Source of the DNA: an uncultured Bacilli bacterium
GTDB lineage: Bacteria; Bacillota_I; Bacilli_A; RF39; UBA660
Direction of reading: 5' to 3'
Assembly (NCBI GenBank): GCA_944358305.1
Contig: CALVQK010000001.1
Span: 99,103-163,102 of the forward strand
DNA length: 64,000 nt
Shown here: positions 53,803 to 62,691 of the stretch, one piece after another
Position numbering within the stretch: the stretch's first letter is position 1
How the letters are laid out: each line of letters opens with the position of its first letter
Program-made: the position numbers and the translations under genes
Notes under the pieces: generated by a model
Told to the model about the DNA's origin: nothing
What the model saw: the letters and a program-made list of their open reading frames with translations, nothing else
Databases searched by the model: none

Positions 53803-54270
53803 ATGAATATAAAAGATTTGTTAGATAGTAAAGTTAATAATATATCTATAGATGAAGAGTTTACTATTCCTAAAGAAGATTATGCTAATACCGATATAAT
53901 AGATTTGCAGGAAGTTAAAGTTATTGGTAATTTAACATATCCTAGCGATGATAATTTATTTTTAGAAGCTGACTGCTCTGGTATTATGAAATTAAATGAT
54001 TCTATTAGTTTAGAACCTGTAGATTATAAATTTTCTTTCAAAATTAATGAGAATGTTTATGAAAAATTAGAAAAAGATAAATTTAGTCTTGATATTATTA
54101 GCATTTTATGGGAGAATATAGTACTAGAGATCCCTATTCGCTATAGCGAAGTTACTGATTATAAAGATTTAGCTGGGGATGGTTGGAGAGTTATTAGTGA
54201 AGATGATGTAAAAGATACTAATACTAATAATCCATTTAAAGATTTATTAAACGAAATAGAGAAGGAGTGA
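53803..54270 (+). CDS. YceD (DUF177) family protein
   Basis: The 155-residue acidic protein resembles YceD/DUF177, which is linked to 23S rRNA levels and is nearly always next to rpmF, as here (4 bp). The conserved L-E-A-D-C-S-G near residue 54 and the late segment L-A-G-D-G-W-R-V fit the family. ATG 53803 follows GGTG; the upstream ATG at 53791 is also in frame but overlaps the preceding gene. Confidence 0.8.
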   Translation: MNIKDLLDSKVNNISIDEEFTIPKEDYANTDIIDLQEVKVIGNLTYPSDDNLFLEADCSGIMKLNDSISLEPVDYKFSFKINENVYEKLEKDKFSLDIISILWENIVLEIPIRYSEVTDYKDLAGDGWRVISEDDVKDTNTNNPFKDLLNEIEKE

Positions 54271-54274
54271 TACA

Positions 54275-54490
54275 ATGTTAAAGTTAGATATTCAAATGTT
54301 TGCCGTTCCGTTTAGAAAGGTATCTAAAACAAGAAAAAGAATGCGTAGAAGTCATAATGCAATTGACGTACCAGGAATGATTAAATGTCCAAACTGTGGT
54401 GAAATGATTAAAGCACATCGTGTTTGCCCTAAATGTGGTAGTTATAAAGGTAAAACAGTTGTAGATATGACAAAGAAAGAAGAGGCTTAA
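54275..54490 (+). CDS. rpmF: Ribosomal protein L32 with an L27-like N-terminal leader
   Basis: The 71-residue protein contains the full L32 sequence from [12 protein letters not shown] onward, with the zinc site C-P-N-C and C-P-K-C. In front are nine residues, M-L-K-L-D-I-Q-M-F. Together with the next Ala they match the leader M-L-K-(L/M)-N-L-Q-F-F-A of Firmicutes L27, which the Prp protease removes before ribosome assembly. The start is firm: AAGGAG lies 7 bases before ATG 54275, while the inner ATG at 54296 has no ribosome site. A short terminator follows at 54488. Confidence 0.92.
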   Translation: MLKLDIQMFAVPFRKVSKTRKRMRRSHNAIDVPGMIKCPNCGEMIKAHRVCPKCGSYKGKTVVDMTKKEEA

Positions 54491-54507
54491 GACTAAGTCT
54501 TTTTTTG
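54488..54507 (+). terminator. Intrinsic terminator after rpmF
   Basis: AAGAC pairs with GTCTT over a 3-base loop, then a T7 run, overlapping the stop codon. Confidence 0.6.
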
Positions 54508-54561
54508 TTGTTATTTTTCTTCTCTTGTGATAGTATATAGGAACAGAAAAGAGGAAGAGTT

Positions 54562-55341
54562 ATGAAAGTAATTAGAAAAGATGATAGAAAAAGTAATAAA
54601 TACATAACAAAGTTTGATGTAGAAAAAGGCACTAGAAATAAAGCATATCTTGAAAAGGATATAGGTGGTATAACTGTAACAACAGAAGATTATAGTGAGT
54701 TAGTAGTTTATATGGCTGATGGCTCAAAACCAAGATATGCTAATATACCTGAGAATAAAGTAAGAGTATTAAAATTAATGAAAGACCAACATTCAATTAA
54801 TAAAACTTATGAAAAAGCATTATCTTACAAAATGAGAAGTAATATAGTAATAAGTGTTTTTTTAGGAGTGGGCTGTTTAATTCTTACTTTTGTTATGGCA
54901 AGTATTGTTCCTAGTCAAGATTATCTTAACTTTGTTAACACTTTAAGAATAGTATTTCCAACAACATTTTTAACAGGTACTGTATTTTATGGAGTTGCTG
55001 CTAAACATATATATAATAAATTAAAAGAAATCCAAAAGAACGATTATTTGCTTGAAAATGAAGAGATACTAAATGAAGCTGATTTAGAAAACGCAAATAT
55101 ATTAGAAAATATTAAAAGTAAAGATAAAATTGAAATATCTAGAATAAAGGAAACTAAAGATAAAGAAGATGATAAACAATATTTTGATATTAACAGTATT
55201 GATGGCTTATCTTTAAAAACATTAAAAACATTAAAAGAAAATATAGAAAAAGAAAATTTTTTAGGCTTAATCACTACACAGCAAAAAAAAGAAAATGCAG
55301 ATGCTAGAGGGAACCAATTTACAAAAAATAAAAAAGTATGA
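54562..55341 (+). CDS. Uncharacterised membrane protein
   Basis: The 259-residue protein has a soluble basic N-terminal domain (1-90), two membrane helices (about 96-117 and 133-152) and a charged, helical C-terminal tail rich in Glu, Lys and Asn (160-259). Both ends should be on the same side, probably the cytoplasm. The ribosome site GAGGAAGAG precedes the ATG. It is a single gene with a terminator at 55382. I do not recognise a family. Confidence 0.6.
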   Translation: MKVIRKDDRKSNKYITKFDVEKGTRNKAYLEKDIGGITVTTEDYSELVVYMADGSKPRYANIPENKVRVLKLMKDQHSINKTYEKALSYKMRSNIVISVFLGVGCLILTFVMASIVPSQDYLNFVNTLRIVFPTTFLTGTVFYGVAAKHIYNKLKEIQKNDYLLENEEILNEADLENANILENIKSKDKIEISRIKETKDKEDDKQYFDINSIDGLSLKTLKTLKENIEKENFLGLITTQQKKENADARGNQFTKNKKV

Positions 55342-55381
55342 ATTTAGTGAATTGATCTAAAATTAAGGTGTGAAAAAGGTG

Positions 55382-55424
55382 AAATGATAGGATGAAATTA
55401 ATAAATTGTCCTATCATTTTTTAG
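55382..55424 (+). terminator. Intrinsic terminator
   Basis: AAATGATAGGA pairs with TCCTATCATTT across a 16-base loop, followed by T-rich sequence. Confidence 0.75.
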
Positions 55425-55478
55425 TGAATTTAAAAAATTCCTCTTTTGATTAATGTTTCTTCATGTGATAGATTTAAA

Positions 55479-55496
55479 TCACTTTTCGAAAAGTGA
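55479..55496. promoter_or_regulatory. Perfect 18-bp palindrome before the second Rpn gene
   Basis: TCACTTTTCGAAAAGTGA is self-complementary with no spacer and ends 24 bp before the start codon. It looks like an operator for a dimeric regulator. Confidence 0.6.
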
Positions 55497-55519
55497 ATCT
55501 AAAAATGAAGGAGGAATAT

Positions 55520-56359
55520 ATGGAACAAAAAGATAATTTCATTAGTCTGCTTTCCGATACAACATTTAAATACATGTTTAAGAATGAAGAGTATAGACCA
55601 TTTTTTGAAAGACTAATAAAATTAACAACCAATATAGATATAAAAGAATATGAATTATATGATAATGAAATAAATAGTGGATCAAAAGGAAGAGATTATA
55701 GACTAGATATACTATTAAAAAAAGATAAAGACTTTATAATAATCGAGATGAATAGTAGTGTCGATACAAGAAGCATATTAAAGAATAGGCAGTATCTATA
55801 TAGTATAGCAGGAGGAGGCTTAGCGAAAGGAGAAGACTTTAAGAAGATGCATACAATCTTAATCAATATAAATAATGCTAGTTATAAAGAGAATAAGAAT
55901 GCGATAACAGTAGGATATGATTTAATAAATGAAGAGTATAAAGATGTAATAGATGATCTAAAAATATATGATATATATCTTGAAAGTTTAAAGAATATCC
56001 ACTATAATGGAAGTAACGAAAAAGAGACATACTTAGCGTTATTTAGAGCGAAAAGTTTTGAAGAGATGAAGGAGATCTCAGGAGAGAATAAGGAGTGTAT
56101 AAGAATAGTGGAAGAGTTAGAGAGATTAAGTGAAGATGATGAATTTAGAACATATTATGATGCAGAAAAAGTACAAAGGAAACTAGTAAACTCAGCAAGA
56201 CTTGATGGTTACGATGCTGGAAAAGAAGAAGGAGCCAAAGAAGAAAAGATTGTTATTGCCAAAACTATGCTTAAAGAAAATGAAACAATTGATAAGATTG
56301 TCAAATATACAGGTTTAAATTTTGAAGAAATAAAAAGATTAAAGAAAGAAGAACTTTAA
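55520..56359 (+). CDS. Rpn family PD-(D/E)XK nuclease (second copy)
   Basis: ATG 55520 follows AAGGAGG by 5 bases; the GTG at 55493 is inside the palindrome. The 279-residue protein has D-T-T-F-K-Y-M-F-K near the start and the nuclease core R-L-D-I-L-L (about 63) then I-I-I-E-M-N (about 75), the D...E-x-N set, followed by R-Q-Y-L-Y. The C-terminus has a short E-E-G-A-K-E-E repeat and a tail related in plan to the protein at 1475. The two proteins are different subfamilies. A terminator stem overlaps the stop. Confidence 0.82.
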   Translation: MEQKDNFISLLSDTTFKYMFKNEEYRPFFERLIKLTTNIDIKEYELYDNEINSGSKGRDYRLDILLKKDKDFIIIEMNSSVDTRSILKNRQYLYSIAGGGLAKGEDFKKMHTILININNASYKENKNAITVGYDLINEEYKDVIDDLKIYDIYLESLKNIHYNGSNEKETYLALFRAKSFEEMKEISGENKECIRIVEELERLSEDDEFRTYYDAEKVQRKLVNSARLDGYDAGKEEGAKEEKIVIAKTMLKENETIDKIVKYTGLNFEEIKRLKKEEL

Positions 56360-56372
56360 CTTCTTTCTTTAA
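56341..56372 (+). terminator. Hairpin overlapping the stop of the second Rpn gene
   Basis: AAAGAAAGAAG (56341-56351) pairs with CTTCTTTCTTT (56360-56370). There is no long T-run beyond the arm itself. Confidence 0.55.
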
Positions 56373-56395
56373 CACTGTAAAAAGGTGGTGTATTT

Positions 56396-58690
56396 ATGAA
56401 GTTTGAATTTGCCAATAATTCTATTTATATTGTGCCAAATAGTTTAAAAATAAAATTATTAGAGATACTTTCTAAGACTGATAAAATCTATAATATTACT
56501 TTCATTAGTTTAGAAGAATTAGAAAAACATTATTTTTTTGATATAAAAAATGAAGCCTTATTATATTTATTAGAAAAAACTAACGAAAATATAGATGTTT
56601 TAAAATTAATGTTAAAAAATCTTTATAAAATAGAATTAACTAAAGATTATAAAGAGACTAAATTAAATAATTTAAAAAATATGTATTATGATTTATTAGA
56701 AAATGACTATCTAATATTTGATAAGGGATATAGAGACTATTTATTAACTAAAGAAATACATATATTAGGTTATAATATGTTAGAGACCTATCAAAAGAAA
56801 ATGTTAGATGATATTAATACTAACTATCTAAATATTACTAATAGCTTAACTATAGATACAGTCTATAAATATCATTCTATGAAAGACGAAGTGATCGCTA
56901 CCACTCTTAAAATAAGAGAACTTAATAGTAAAGGTATTAATTATAAAAAGATTTTTATCGCTGGTATTGATAACAGTTATAATTATTTGTTTAAAACAAT
57001 CTTTAAAATGTTTGATATTCCTATATCTTTACAAGAAGGAGGTAAAGTAACTTCTCTAATTTCTATAAAAAAATATTTGAAGACAAAAGATATTAACGAA
57101 ATAAAAGATATAGAAATAAAATCTAAAGTTATGAATATAGAAAACGAGTTAAACTATGCAAAGACAAGTAAATACTATGATACTTTATTAAAAGATAAGC
57201 TAAATTCTATCAATATAGAAAAAAAAGAGTTAATAGATTCAGTTAAAGTTTTAAATGAAGCTTTAGAAATACCTTATTTAATAAGTGATGATGAATATTT
57301 ATTTGTTTTAGGCTTCAATCAAAACCTTTTACCTAAGATTTATAAAGATGAAGATTATTTAAGTGATAACTTGAAGACAAAATGCAATTTAAATACTTCT
57401 TTTATAAAAAATAAATTAAGTAAAGAAAACTTAATCAAAGTTTTAGGAACAATTAAAAATCTTACTATTTCCTATAAATTAACATCTCTAACTAGTGAAT
57501 ATGCTAAATCTAGTTTATTAAATGAACTTAATTTAAAAGAAATAGAAGATGTTAATTATAAATATAACTACAGTCATAAGTTTAATAACTATAAATTGAG
57601 TAGTGTTTTAGATACATATTATAAATATCACGAAAAAGATAAAGACTTCGATTATTTAACTAATAGTGTTGATAGTAGTAAATATACTAGTTTTGATCAT
57701 AAATTTAAAGGAATAAAAAGAAATATTACTCCCTATAGTCTTTCATATTCACATCTAGATGACCTTGCTAAATGTCCTTTTAAATATTATTTAAAATACA
57801 TTTTAAAGTTAGATAGTCTTAAAGAAAATTTCAATACCAAGATAGGCAATATTTTTCATAGTGTTTTAAAAGATAGTTATAATAACAACTTTTCTTTTGA
57901 TGACTCTCTTACTAAAGCTCTAAATAATAACCCTTTAGATAAAAGAGAAATGGTTTTATTTGAAAGATTAAAAAAAGAACTAGAAGATATAATTGCTTAT
58001 AACAAAAAAATAGAAAAAAGAAGTTTTTTAACAGACTTTTATGGCGAAAAAAGATTAGAAATACCACTTAGCAACAACGCTACCTTAAAAGGATTTATCG
58101 ATAAGATACTTTTTAAAACTTTTCATGATAAAACTTATTATGCTGTCTTTGATTATAAAACAGGAAGTGCTACTTTAAATTTAGATTACTTAACAGAAGG
58201 GCTTTACTTACAACTGCCTTTATACATTTATTTAATTAATAAAAGCGGTCTATTTTCTAATCCAAGTTTTGTAGGCTTTTTCTATCAATATCTATTACAA
58301 AACTATAAAGATCTAAATGAAAAAGAAAAAAATCTAAAACTAGTAGGTTACACTACTGATGATAAAATAATTCTTTCTTACTTAGACGAAGATTATGAAA
58401 ATGATTCCTTTGTTAAAAGCTTAGGAGTAAAAAAGGATGGAGAATTATCATCAAAAAGCAAAACTTTAAATGAAGAAGAATTAAAAGATATGCTTAAAGC
58501 AATAGATGAGGCTTTAGAAAAATCTCTAAAGATAATAGATAATAATGATTTTGTAATCGCTCCTAAAATTATCAATAATAAAAATATTTCCTGCGAATTT
58601 TGTCCTTTTAAGGAAGTATGCTTTGTAACTGCTAATGACTATGTTTATTTAGAAAAGGAAAAAGAGGAAGGCGGTGATTTAAATGCCTAA
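56396..58690 (+). CDS. addB: AddB-like nuclease subunit, short form
   Basis: The 764-residue protein precedes and overlaps addA by 8 bp, the normal addBA order. The C-terminal part has the iron-sulfur/nuclease domain: C-P-F-K-Y-Y-L near 463, G-F-I-D-K-I near 565, F-D-Y-K-T-G near 585, and C-E-F-C-P-F-K-E-V-C near 735-745, the four Cys expected for a 4Fe-4S cluster. The N-terminus lacks a visible Walker A loop and the whole is about 400 residues shorter than B. subtilis AddB, so the inactive helicase part is reduced. It should pair with AddA in double-strand break repair. Confidence 0.8.
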   Translation: MKFEFANNSIYIVPNSLKIKLLEILSKTDKIYNITFISLEELEKHYFFDIKNEALLYLLEKTNENIDVLKLMLKNLYKIELTKDYKETKLNNLKNMYYDLLENDYLIFDKGYRDYLLTKEIHILGYNMLETYQKKMLDDINTNYLNITNSLTIDTVYKYHSMKDEVIATTLKIRELNSKGINYKKIFIAGIDNSYNYLFKTIFKMFDIPISLQEGGKVTSLISIKKYLKTKDINEIKDIEIKSKVMNIENELNYAKTSKYYDTLLKDKLNSINIEKKELIDSVKVLNEALEIPYLISDDEYLFVLGFNQNLLPKIYKDEDYLSDNLKTKCNLNTSFIKNKLSKENLIKVLGTIKNLTISYKLTSLTSEYAKSSLLNELNLKEIEDVNYKYNYSHKFNNYKLSSVLDTYYKYHEKDKDFDYLTNSVDSSKYTSFDHKFKGIKRNITPYSLSYSHLDDLAKCPFKYYLKYILKLDSLKENFNTKIGNIFHSVLKDSYNNNFSFDDSLTKALNNNPLDKREMVLFERLKKELEDIIAYNKKIEKRSFLTDFYGEKRLEIPLSNNATLKGFIDKILFKTFHDKTYYAVFDYKTGSATLNLDYLTEGLYLQLPLYIYLINKSGLFSNPSFVGFFYQYLLQNYKDLNEKEKNLKLVGYTTDDKIILSYLDEDYENDSFVKSLGVKKDGELSSKSKTLNEEELKDMLKAIDEALEKSLKIIDNNDFVIAPKIINNKNISCEFCPFKEVCFVTANDYVYLEKEKEEGGDLNA

Positions 58691-61600
58691 ATTCACTTTA
58701 GAACAACAAAAAGCTATTGATATGGAAGGAACTAACATCTTAGTAAGTGCAGGAGCTGGATCTGGTAAAACAGCAGTGTTAACTGAAAGAGTTTTAAGAA
58801 AACTAAAAGAAGGTACTCATATCAATGAACTTTTAATATTAACTTTTACTAATAAAGCTGCACTTGAAATGAAAGAAAGAGTGAGAAAGAAACTAAAAGA
58901 AAATAAAATGCTAGCTGAATTAGATTTGCTTGATAGTAGTTATATAACAACCTTTGATGCCTATTCTCTTGCTCTAGTAAAAAAATATGCTGATGTTATT
59001 CACTTATCACGTAATATTAATATCGCTGAGTCAAGTATCTTAGAACTTGCTAAAAAAGAAATATTAGATGAAATATTTTTATATTATTACGACAAATGTC
59101 CTAAAAATTTTCTTAATCTAATAACTAAATTTTGTCTTAAAGATGATAAAACTATCAAAAAAAGAATAATAGAACTTAATAATACTCTAGACTTAAAACT
59201 AGATAAAGAGAATTTTATTGATACTTACATAGCGAAATATTATAATGATGAAGTAATAGATAAATATATTGAAGACTATTTAAAACTCTTACAAGTAAAA
59301 AAAGAAAACATCATAAATCTATATGAAGAAGTTAGAAGCCTAACTTCTAGTAAATATCTTGAAAAGTTAGAAGAGTCATTTTTGCCATTTCTTGGTGCTA
59401 ACACTTATGAAGAATTAAGAAGAAAGATTTTTACCTCCCTACCACGTGTAAGAACAGGAGTTGATAGTGATTCTAAAGAGATTAGAGATAATTTAACATC
59501 ACTTTTAAAAGAATTTAAAGACTTAGTTATCTATGAAAATCTAAAAGATATAAAAGAAAGTATTATTAAAACCAAAGACTATATTTCTATTATTTTAGAG
59601 TTAGTTAAAGAATTAGATAAAAGATTTACTTTATATAAAGAAAATAATAATTATTTTACTTTTATGGATATAGAAAAGCTTGCTATTAGCTTAGTTCGTG
59701 ATAATGAAGAGATAAAAGAAGAAGTAAAAAATTCTTTTAAAGAAATATTAATTGATGAATATCAAGATACTAATGATATTCAAGAAACTTTTATTAACTA
59801 TATTGCTAAAAACAATGTTTATATGGTAGGAGATATTAAACAATCAATTTATCGTTTTCGTAATGCTAATCCTGCAATATTTAAAGAAAAGTATGATAAC
59901 TATAAGAAAAATATAGGTGGCAGAGTAATAGATCTTGCTAAAAACTTTAGAAGTAGAAAAGAAGTATTAGATGATATAAATCTTTTCTTTAGTCATATTA
60001 TGGATGATTATTTAGGAGAAGCTGACTATAATAATGGCCATGCTATGGTGTTTGGTAATATGACCTATGAGACTAGTGCCAAAACCACTAACAATAACTA
60101 CTTAGATATATATACTTATGCTACTAAAGATAAAGAATATAGTAAACTAGAAAAAGAAGCATTTATCATCGCTAATGATATTAAAGAAAAGATTAAGAAC
60201 AAATATTTAGTCTATGATAAAGATTTAGATGTATTAAGAGAAATAGAATATAGAGATTTTGTTATTCTTTTAGATAGAGCGACAGATTTTGTTACTTATA
60301 AACAAATCTTTGAATATTTATCACTACCTATAACTTTATATGAAGATGAAAAAACTAGTGGCAGTACAGATTTATATTTATTAAAGAACATCTTTATAAT
60401 TGCAAAATCTATCATTACTAACACTTTTGATACTAAGTTTCGTCTTGCTTTTACTTCAATCGCTCGTAGTTTTCTTTTTGAAATGACTGATGATGAAATT
60501 TTAAAGTATTTAGAAAATGATACTTATAAAGAAAGTAGAGTCTATAAAATATTTAAAGAAATTTTGTCTAACTATGAAGTCCTAACACCAGTTACTTACT
60601 TAGAAGAAGTTCTAGAAAAATTAGAATACACTGATAAGCTTATGCTTATTGGTAATGTAGATATTAACTCTAGTAGAATGGAATATTTTTATAATCTAAT
60701 TACTAATCTTGAAAATAGTGACTTTACAATTCTTGAAGTTAGTGATTATTTAGAAAAGATAAATGATGAAAAATTAGAAATCAAACTTGCTATTAGTAAA
60801 GAAGATAGTAATAGTATTAAAATAATGACTATTCATAAATCTAAAGGTTTAGAATATCCTATCTGTTATTTTGCAGGCTTTTATAAAGATTTCAATAAAG
60901 ATGAATATAAAAGTAATGTTTTATTTGATGATACTTATGGAATTATCATCGATGGAGTAGATAGTAATAATAAACTAATTACTAAAACATTATCTTTAGA
61001 AAAATTAAAACAAAAAGATATAAGTGAAAAAATTAGACTTTTATATGTCGCTTTAACTAGAGCTAGAGAAAAAATGATTATAGTTATGCCTAATATAGAA
61101 AACGATAAGGAGTTAGGCAATGTAGTTAGTGATTATGACAGGTTAAATTATACTAATTTCGCTAAAATGGTTATTAGTGTTTCTTCACTATTTTCTGATA
61201 AAATAAAAGAAATAGAAAGTATTAAAAATATATCTAAAAAATATTTAGATGTTAAAAAGATAGAAACAAAAGTAAATAGTAATACAAAAGAACTAGAAGT
61301 AATTCCTTCTATTTATGAGAAAGATCTAAAGGTTAAAGAAACATATCATAAAGAAAGTAGCAATGAAATGAAAGAAATAGATCTAAAATTATTAGAAATT
61401 GGAAGGGTAGTACATGCTTTGTTTGAACGTATCGATTTTACTAATAATAAATTACCATATGTAGAAGATGATTATTACAAAGAAAAATTAACAAATTTCA
61501 TGAATAGTACTTTTATGAAAAAGTATCAAGATTATAAAAAATATCAAGAATATGAATTTATCTATAATAATAGTAATAAAAACTATCATGGTAAAATAGA

Positions 61601-61778
61601 TTTATTATTAGTAGGGAAAAGAAATGCCATTATTATAGATTATAAACTTAAAAATACTAAAGATGATGCCTACATTCAACAGCTTAATGGCTATAAAGAC
61701 ATGATTAGTAAAAAATTAAACCTTGAAACAAGTTGTTATTTATATTCTATAATTGATGAAGTGTTTGTTAAAATTTGA
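58683..61778 (+). CDS. addA: ATP-dependent helicase/nuclease subunit AddA
   Basis: The 1031-residue UvrD-type helicase-nuclease has motif I S-A-G-A-G-S-G-K-T (about 20-28), Ia L-T-F-T-N-K-A-A, II L-I-D-E-Y-Q-D-T near 358, III K-Q-S-I-Y-R-F-R, V T-I-H-K-S-K-G-L-E near 717 and VI L-Y-V-A-L-T-R-A-R-E near 780. The C-terminal RecB-type nuclease has G-R-V-V-H, G-K-I-D-L-L and I-I-D-Y-K-L-K. AddAB resects DNA ends for RecA and can degrade foreign DNA. It is shorter than the 1232-residue B. subtilis protein but all motifs are present. Confidence 0.93.
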   Translation: MPKFTLEQQKAIDMEGTNILVSAGAGSGKTAVLTERVLRKLKEGTHINELLILTFTNKAALEMKERVRKKLKENKMLAELDLLDSSYITTFDAYSLALVKKYADVIHLSRNINIAESSILELAKKEILDEIFLYYYDKCPKNFLNLITKFCLKDDKTIKKRIIELNNTLDLKLDKENFIDTYIAKYYNDEVIDKYIEDYLKLLQVKKENIINLYEEVRSLTSSKYLEKLEESFLPFLGANTYEELRRKIFTSLPRVRTGVDSDSKEIRDNLTSLLKEFKDLVIYENLKDIKESIIKTKDYISIILELVKELDKRFTLYKENNNYFTFMDIEKLAISLVRDNEEIKEEVKNSFKEILIDEYQDTNDIQETFINYIAKNNVYMVGDIKQSIYRFRNANPAIFKEKYDNYKKNIGGRVIDLAKNFRSRKEVLDDINLFFSHIMDDYLGEADYNNGHAMVFGNMTYETSAKTTNNNYLDIYTYATKDKEYSKLEKEAFIIANDIKEKIKNKYLVYDKDLDVLREIEYRDFVILLDRATDFVTYKQIFEYLSLPITLYEDEKTSGSTDLYLLKNIFIIAKSIITNTFDTKFRLAFTSIARSFLFEMTDDEILKYLENDTYKESRVYKIFKEILSNYEVLTPVTYLEEVLEKLEYTDKLMLIGNVDINSSRMEYFYNLITNLENSDFTILEVSDYLEKINDEKLEIKLAISKEDSNSIKIMTIHKSKGLEYPICYFAGFYKDFNKDEYKSNVLFDDTYGIIIDGVDSNNKLITKTLSLEKLKQKDISEKIRLLYVALTRAREKMIIVMPNIENDKELGNVVSDYDRLNYTNFAKMVISVSSLFSDKIKEIESIKNISKKYLDVKKIETKVNSNTKELEVIPSIYEKDLKVKETYHKESSNEMKEIDLKLLEIGRVVHALFERIDFTNNKLPYVEDDYYKEKLTNFMNSTFMKKYQDYKKYQEYEFIYNNSNKNYHGKIDLLLVGKRNAIIIDYKLKNTKDDAYIQQLNGYKDMISKKLNLETSCYLYSIIDEVFVKI

Positions 61779-61803
61779 CAAAATATGATTTTTGTAGTAT
61801 AAT
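61775..61803 (+). promoter_or_regulatory. Promoter for the gene at 61851
   Basis: Perfect consensus: TTGACA (61775-61780), 17 bp, TATAAT (61798-61803). It overlaps the addA stop codon. Confidence 0.85.
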
Positions 61804-61850
61804 ACAGACAACTTCAAAATATGGGGGTCAAAATAAAGGGGGTTATGCAT

Positions 61851-62270
61851 ATGGAGAAGTCTTTTATATTTGAATATTTAGATGAGAATGATTTTAGAAA
61901 AAGAGAACGTTCTGTAAGAAAATATAATATGTTAGCTTATAAAAAATTAACATTTGAATATTATCCAGAATTAAGAAAAGGTCACTTTTTAGGAGAAAAA
62001 GTTAGTGAAGATCAAAAAGCAGGTACTATTAATTATGAACTAAAATTACCAACAGATGCTTTATTTGCTAAAGTTCATGGTGAAATTAGAGTTCATTATA
62101 CCGTTTATCCTGATAAAAACGTTATTCTATTAACTAACATAACACCAGAAGGTATTTTAAATGAAGGTCATATGGCTGAATTATCTACTTATAAAGGTGT
62201 TATGATTTCTAAAAGTCACCCTGAAAAAGATATGTTTAAAATCAACTTATTAAATATGCTAAATAAATAG
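61851..62270 (+). CDS. Uncharacterised conserved-looking protein
   Basis: The ATG at 61851 (8 bases after AAAGGGGG) gives 139 residues; ATGs at 61821 and 61845 are too close to or before the ribosome site. It is a soluble protein of mixed charge with H-G-E-I-R-V-H-Y-T-V-Y-P-D and I-T-P-E-G-I-L-N-E-G-H segments, suggesting a beta-rich core. The promoter is consensus, so expression should be strong and constitutive. I do not recognise the family. Confidence 0.65.
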   Translation: MEKSFIFEYLDENDFRKRERSVRKYNMLAYKKLTFEYYPELRKGHFLGEKVSEDQKAGTINYELKLPTDALFAKVHGEIRVHYTVYPDKNVILLTNITPEGILNEGHMAELSTYKGVMISKSHPEKDMFKINLLNMLNK

Positions 62271-62298
62271 TCACTGTTTAAGTGATTATTTTTTTTGG
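62266..62298 (+). terminator. Intrinsic terminator
   Basis: AATAGTCACT pairs with AGTGATTATT over a 5-base loop, then a T-run. Confidence 0.8.
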
Positions 62299-62354
62299 AA
62301 AACTCTTGCGTTGATTTAAAATTTATGCTACTATTAAATAGCAGTGATTGATAT

Positions 62355-62431
62355 GGACCCTTAGCTCAGTTGGTTAGAGCATCCGGCTCATAACCGGACG
62401 GTCGATGGTTCGAGTCCATCAGGGTCCACCA
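62355..62431 (+). tRNA. tRNA with anticodon CAT, probably tRNA-Ile2
   Basis: Full cloverleaf with acceptor GGACCCT/AGGGTCC, anticodon arm TCCGG-CTCATAA-CCGGA, T-arm GATGG-TTCGAGT-CCATC and an encoded CCA. The paired first base excludes the initiator. From memory, a GGACC... acceptor with a G-C-T-C-A-T-A-A-C loop region is typical of Firmicutes tRNA-Ile whose C34 is converted to lysidine by TilS; elongator tRNA-Met is the alternative. Confidence 0.9.
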
Positions 62432-62439
62432 TTTATCTT

Positions 62440-62523
62440 GCGGGTATGGCGGAATTGGCAGACGCGCTAGACTTAGGATCTAGTGTCTTAGACGTGCAGG
62501 TTCAACTCCTGTTACCCGCACCA
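62440..62523 (+). tRNA. tRNA-Leu (anticodon TAG)
   Basis: Class II tRNA with acceptor GCGGGTA/TACCCGC, anticodon arm CTAGA-CTTAGGA-TCTAG, a short variable arm, T-arm CAGG-TTCAACT-CCTG, and CCA encoded. It is 8 bp after the preceding tRNA. Confidence 0.95.
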
Positions 62524-62533
62524 CTATGTAATT

Positions 62534-62557
62534 AACCCTTATAGATAAGGGTTTTAT
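62534..62557 (+). terminator. Terminator after the tRNA pair
   Basis: AACCCTTAT pairs with ATAAGGGTT, followed by TTATT. Confidence 0.7.
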
Positions 62558-62691
62558 TATGCACTAAATTACTTACTATTTAAAATGAATTTAAAAAGAG
62601 AATAGACTAGCTTGGCAATAACTGATATAGTAGTAATATAAGAATACAATAAGACAATTTCATATAATATAATTATTAGGAGTATGATTTT

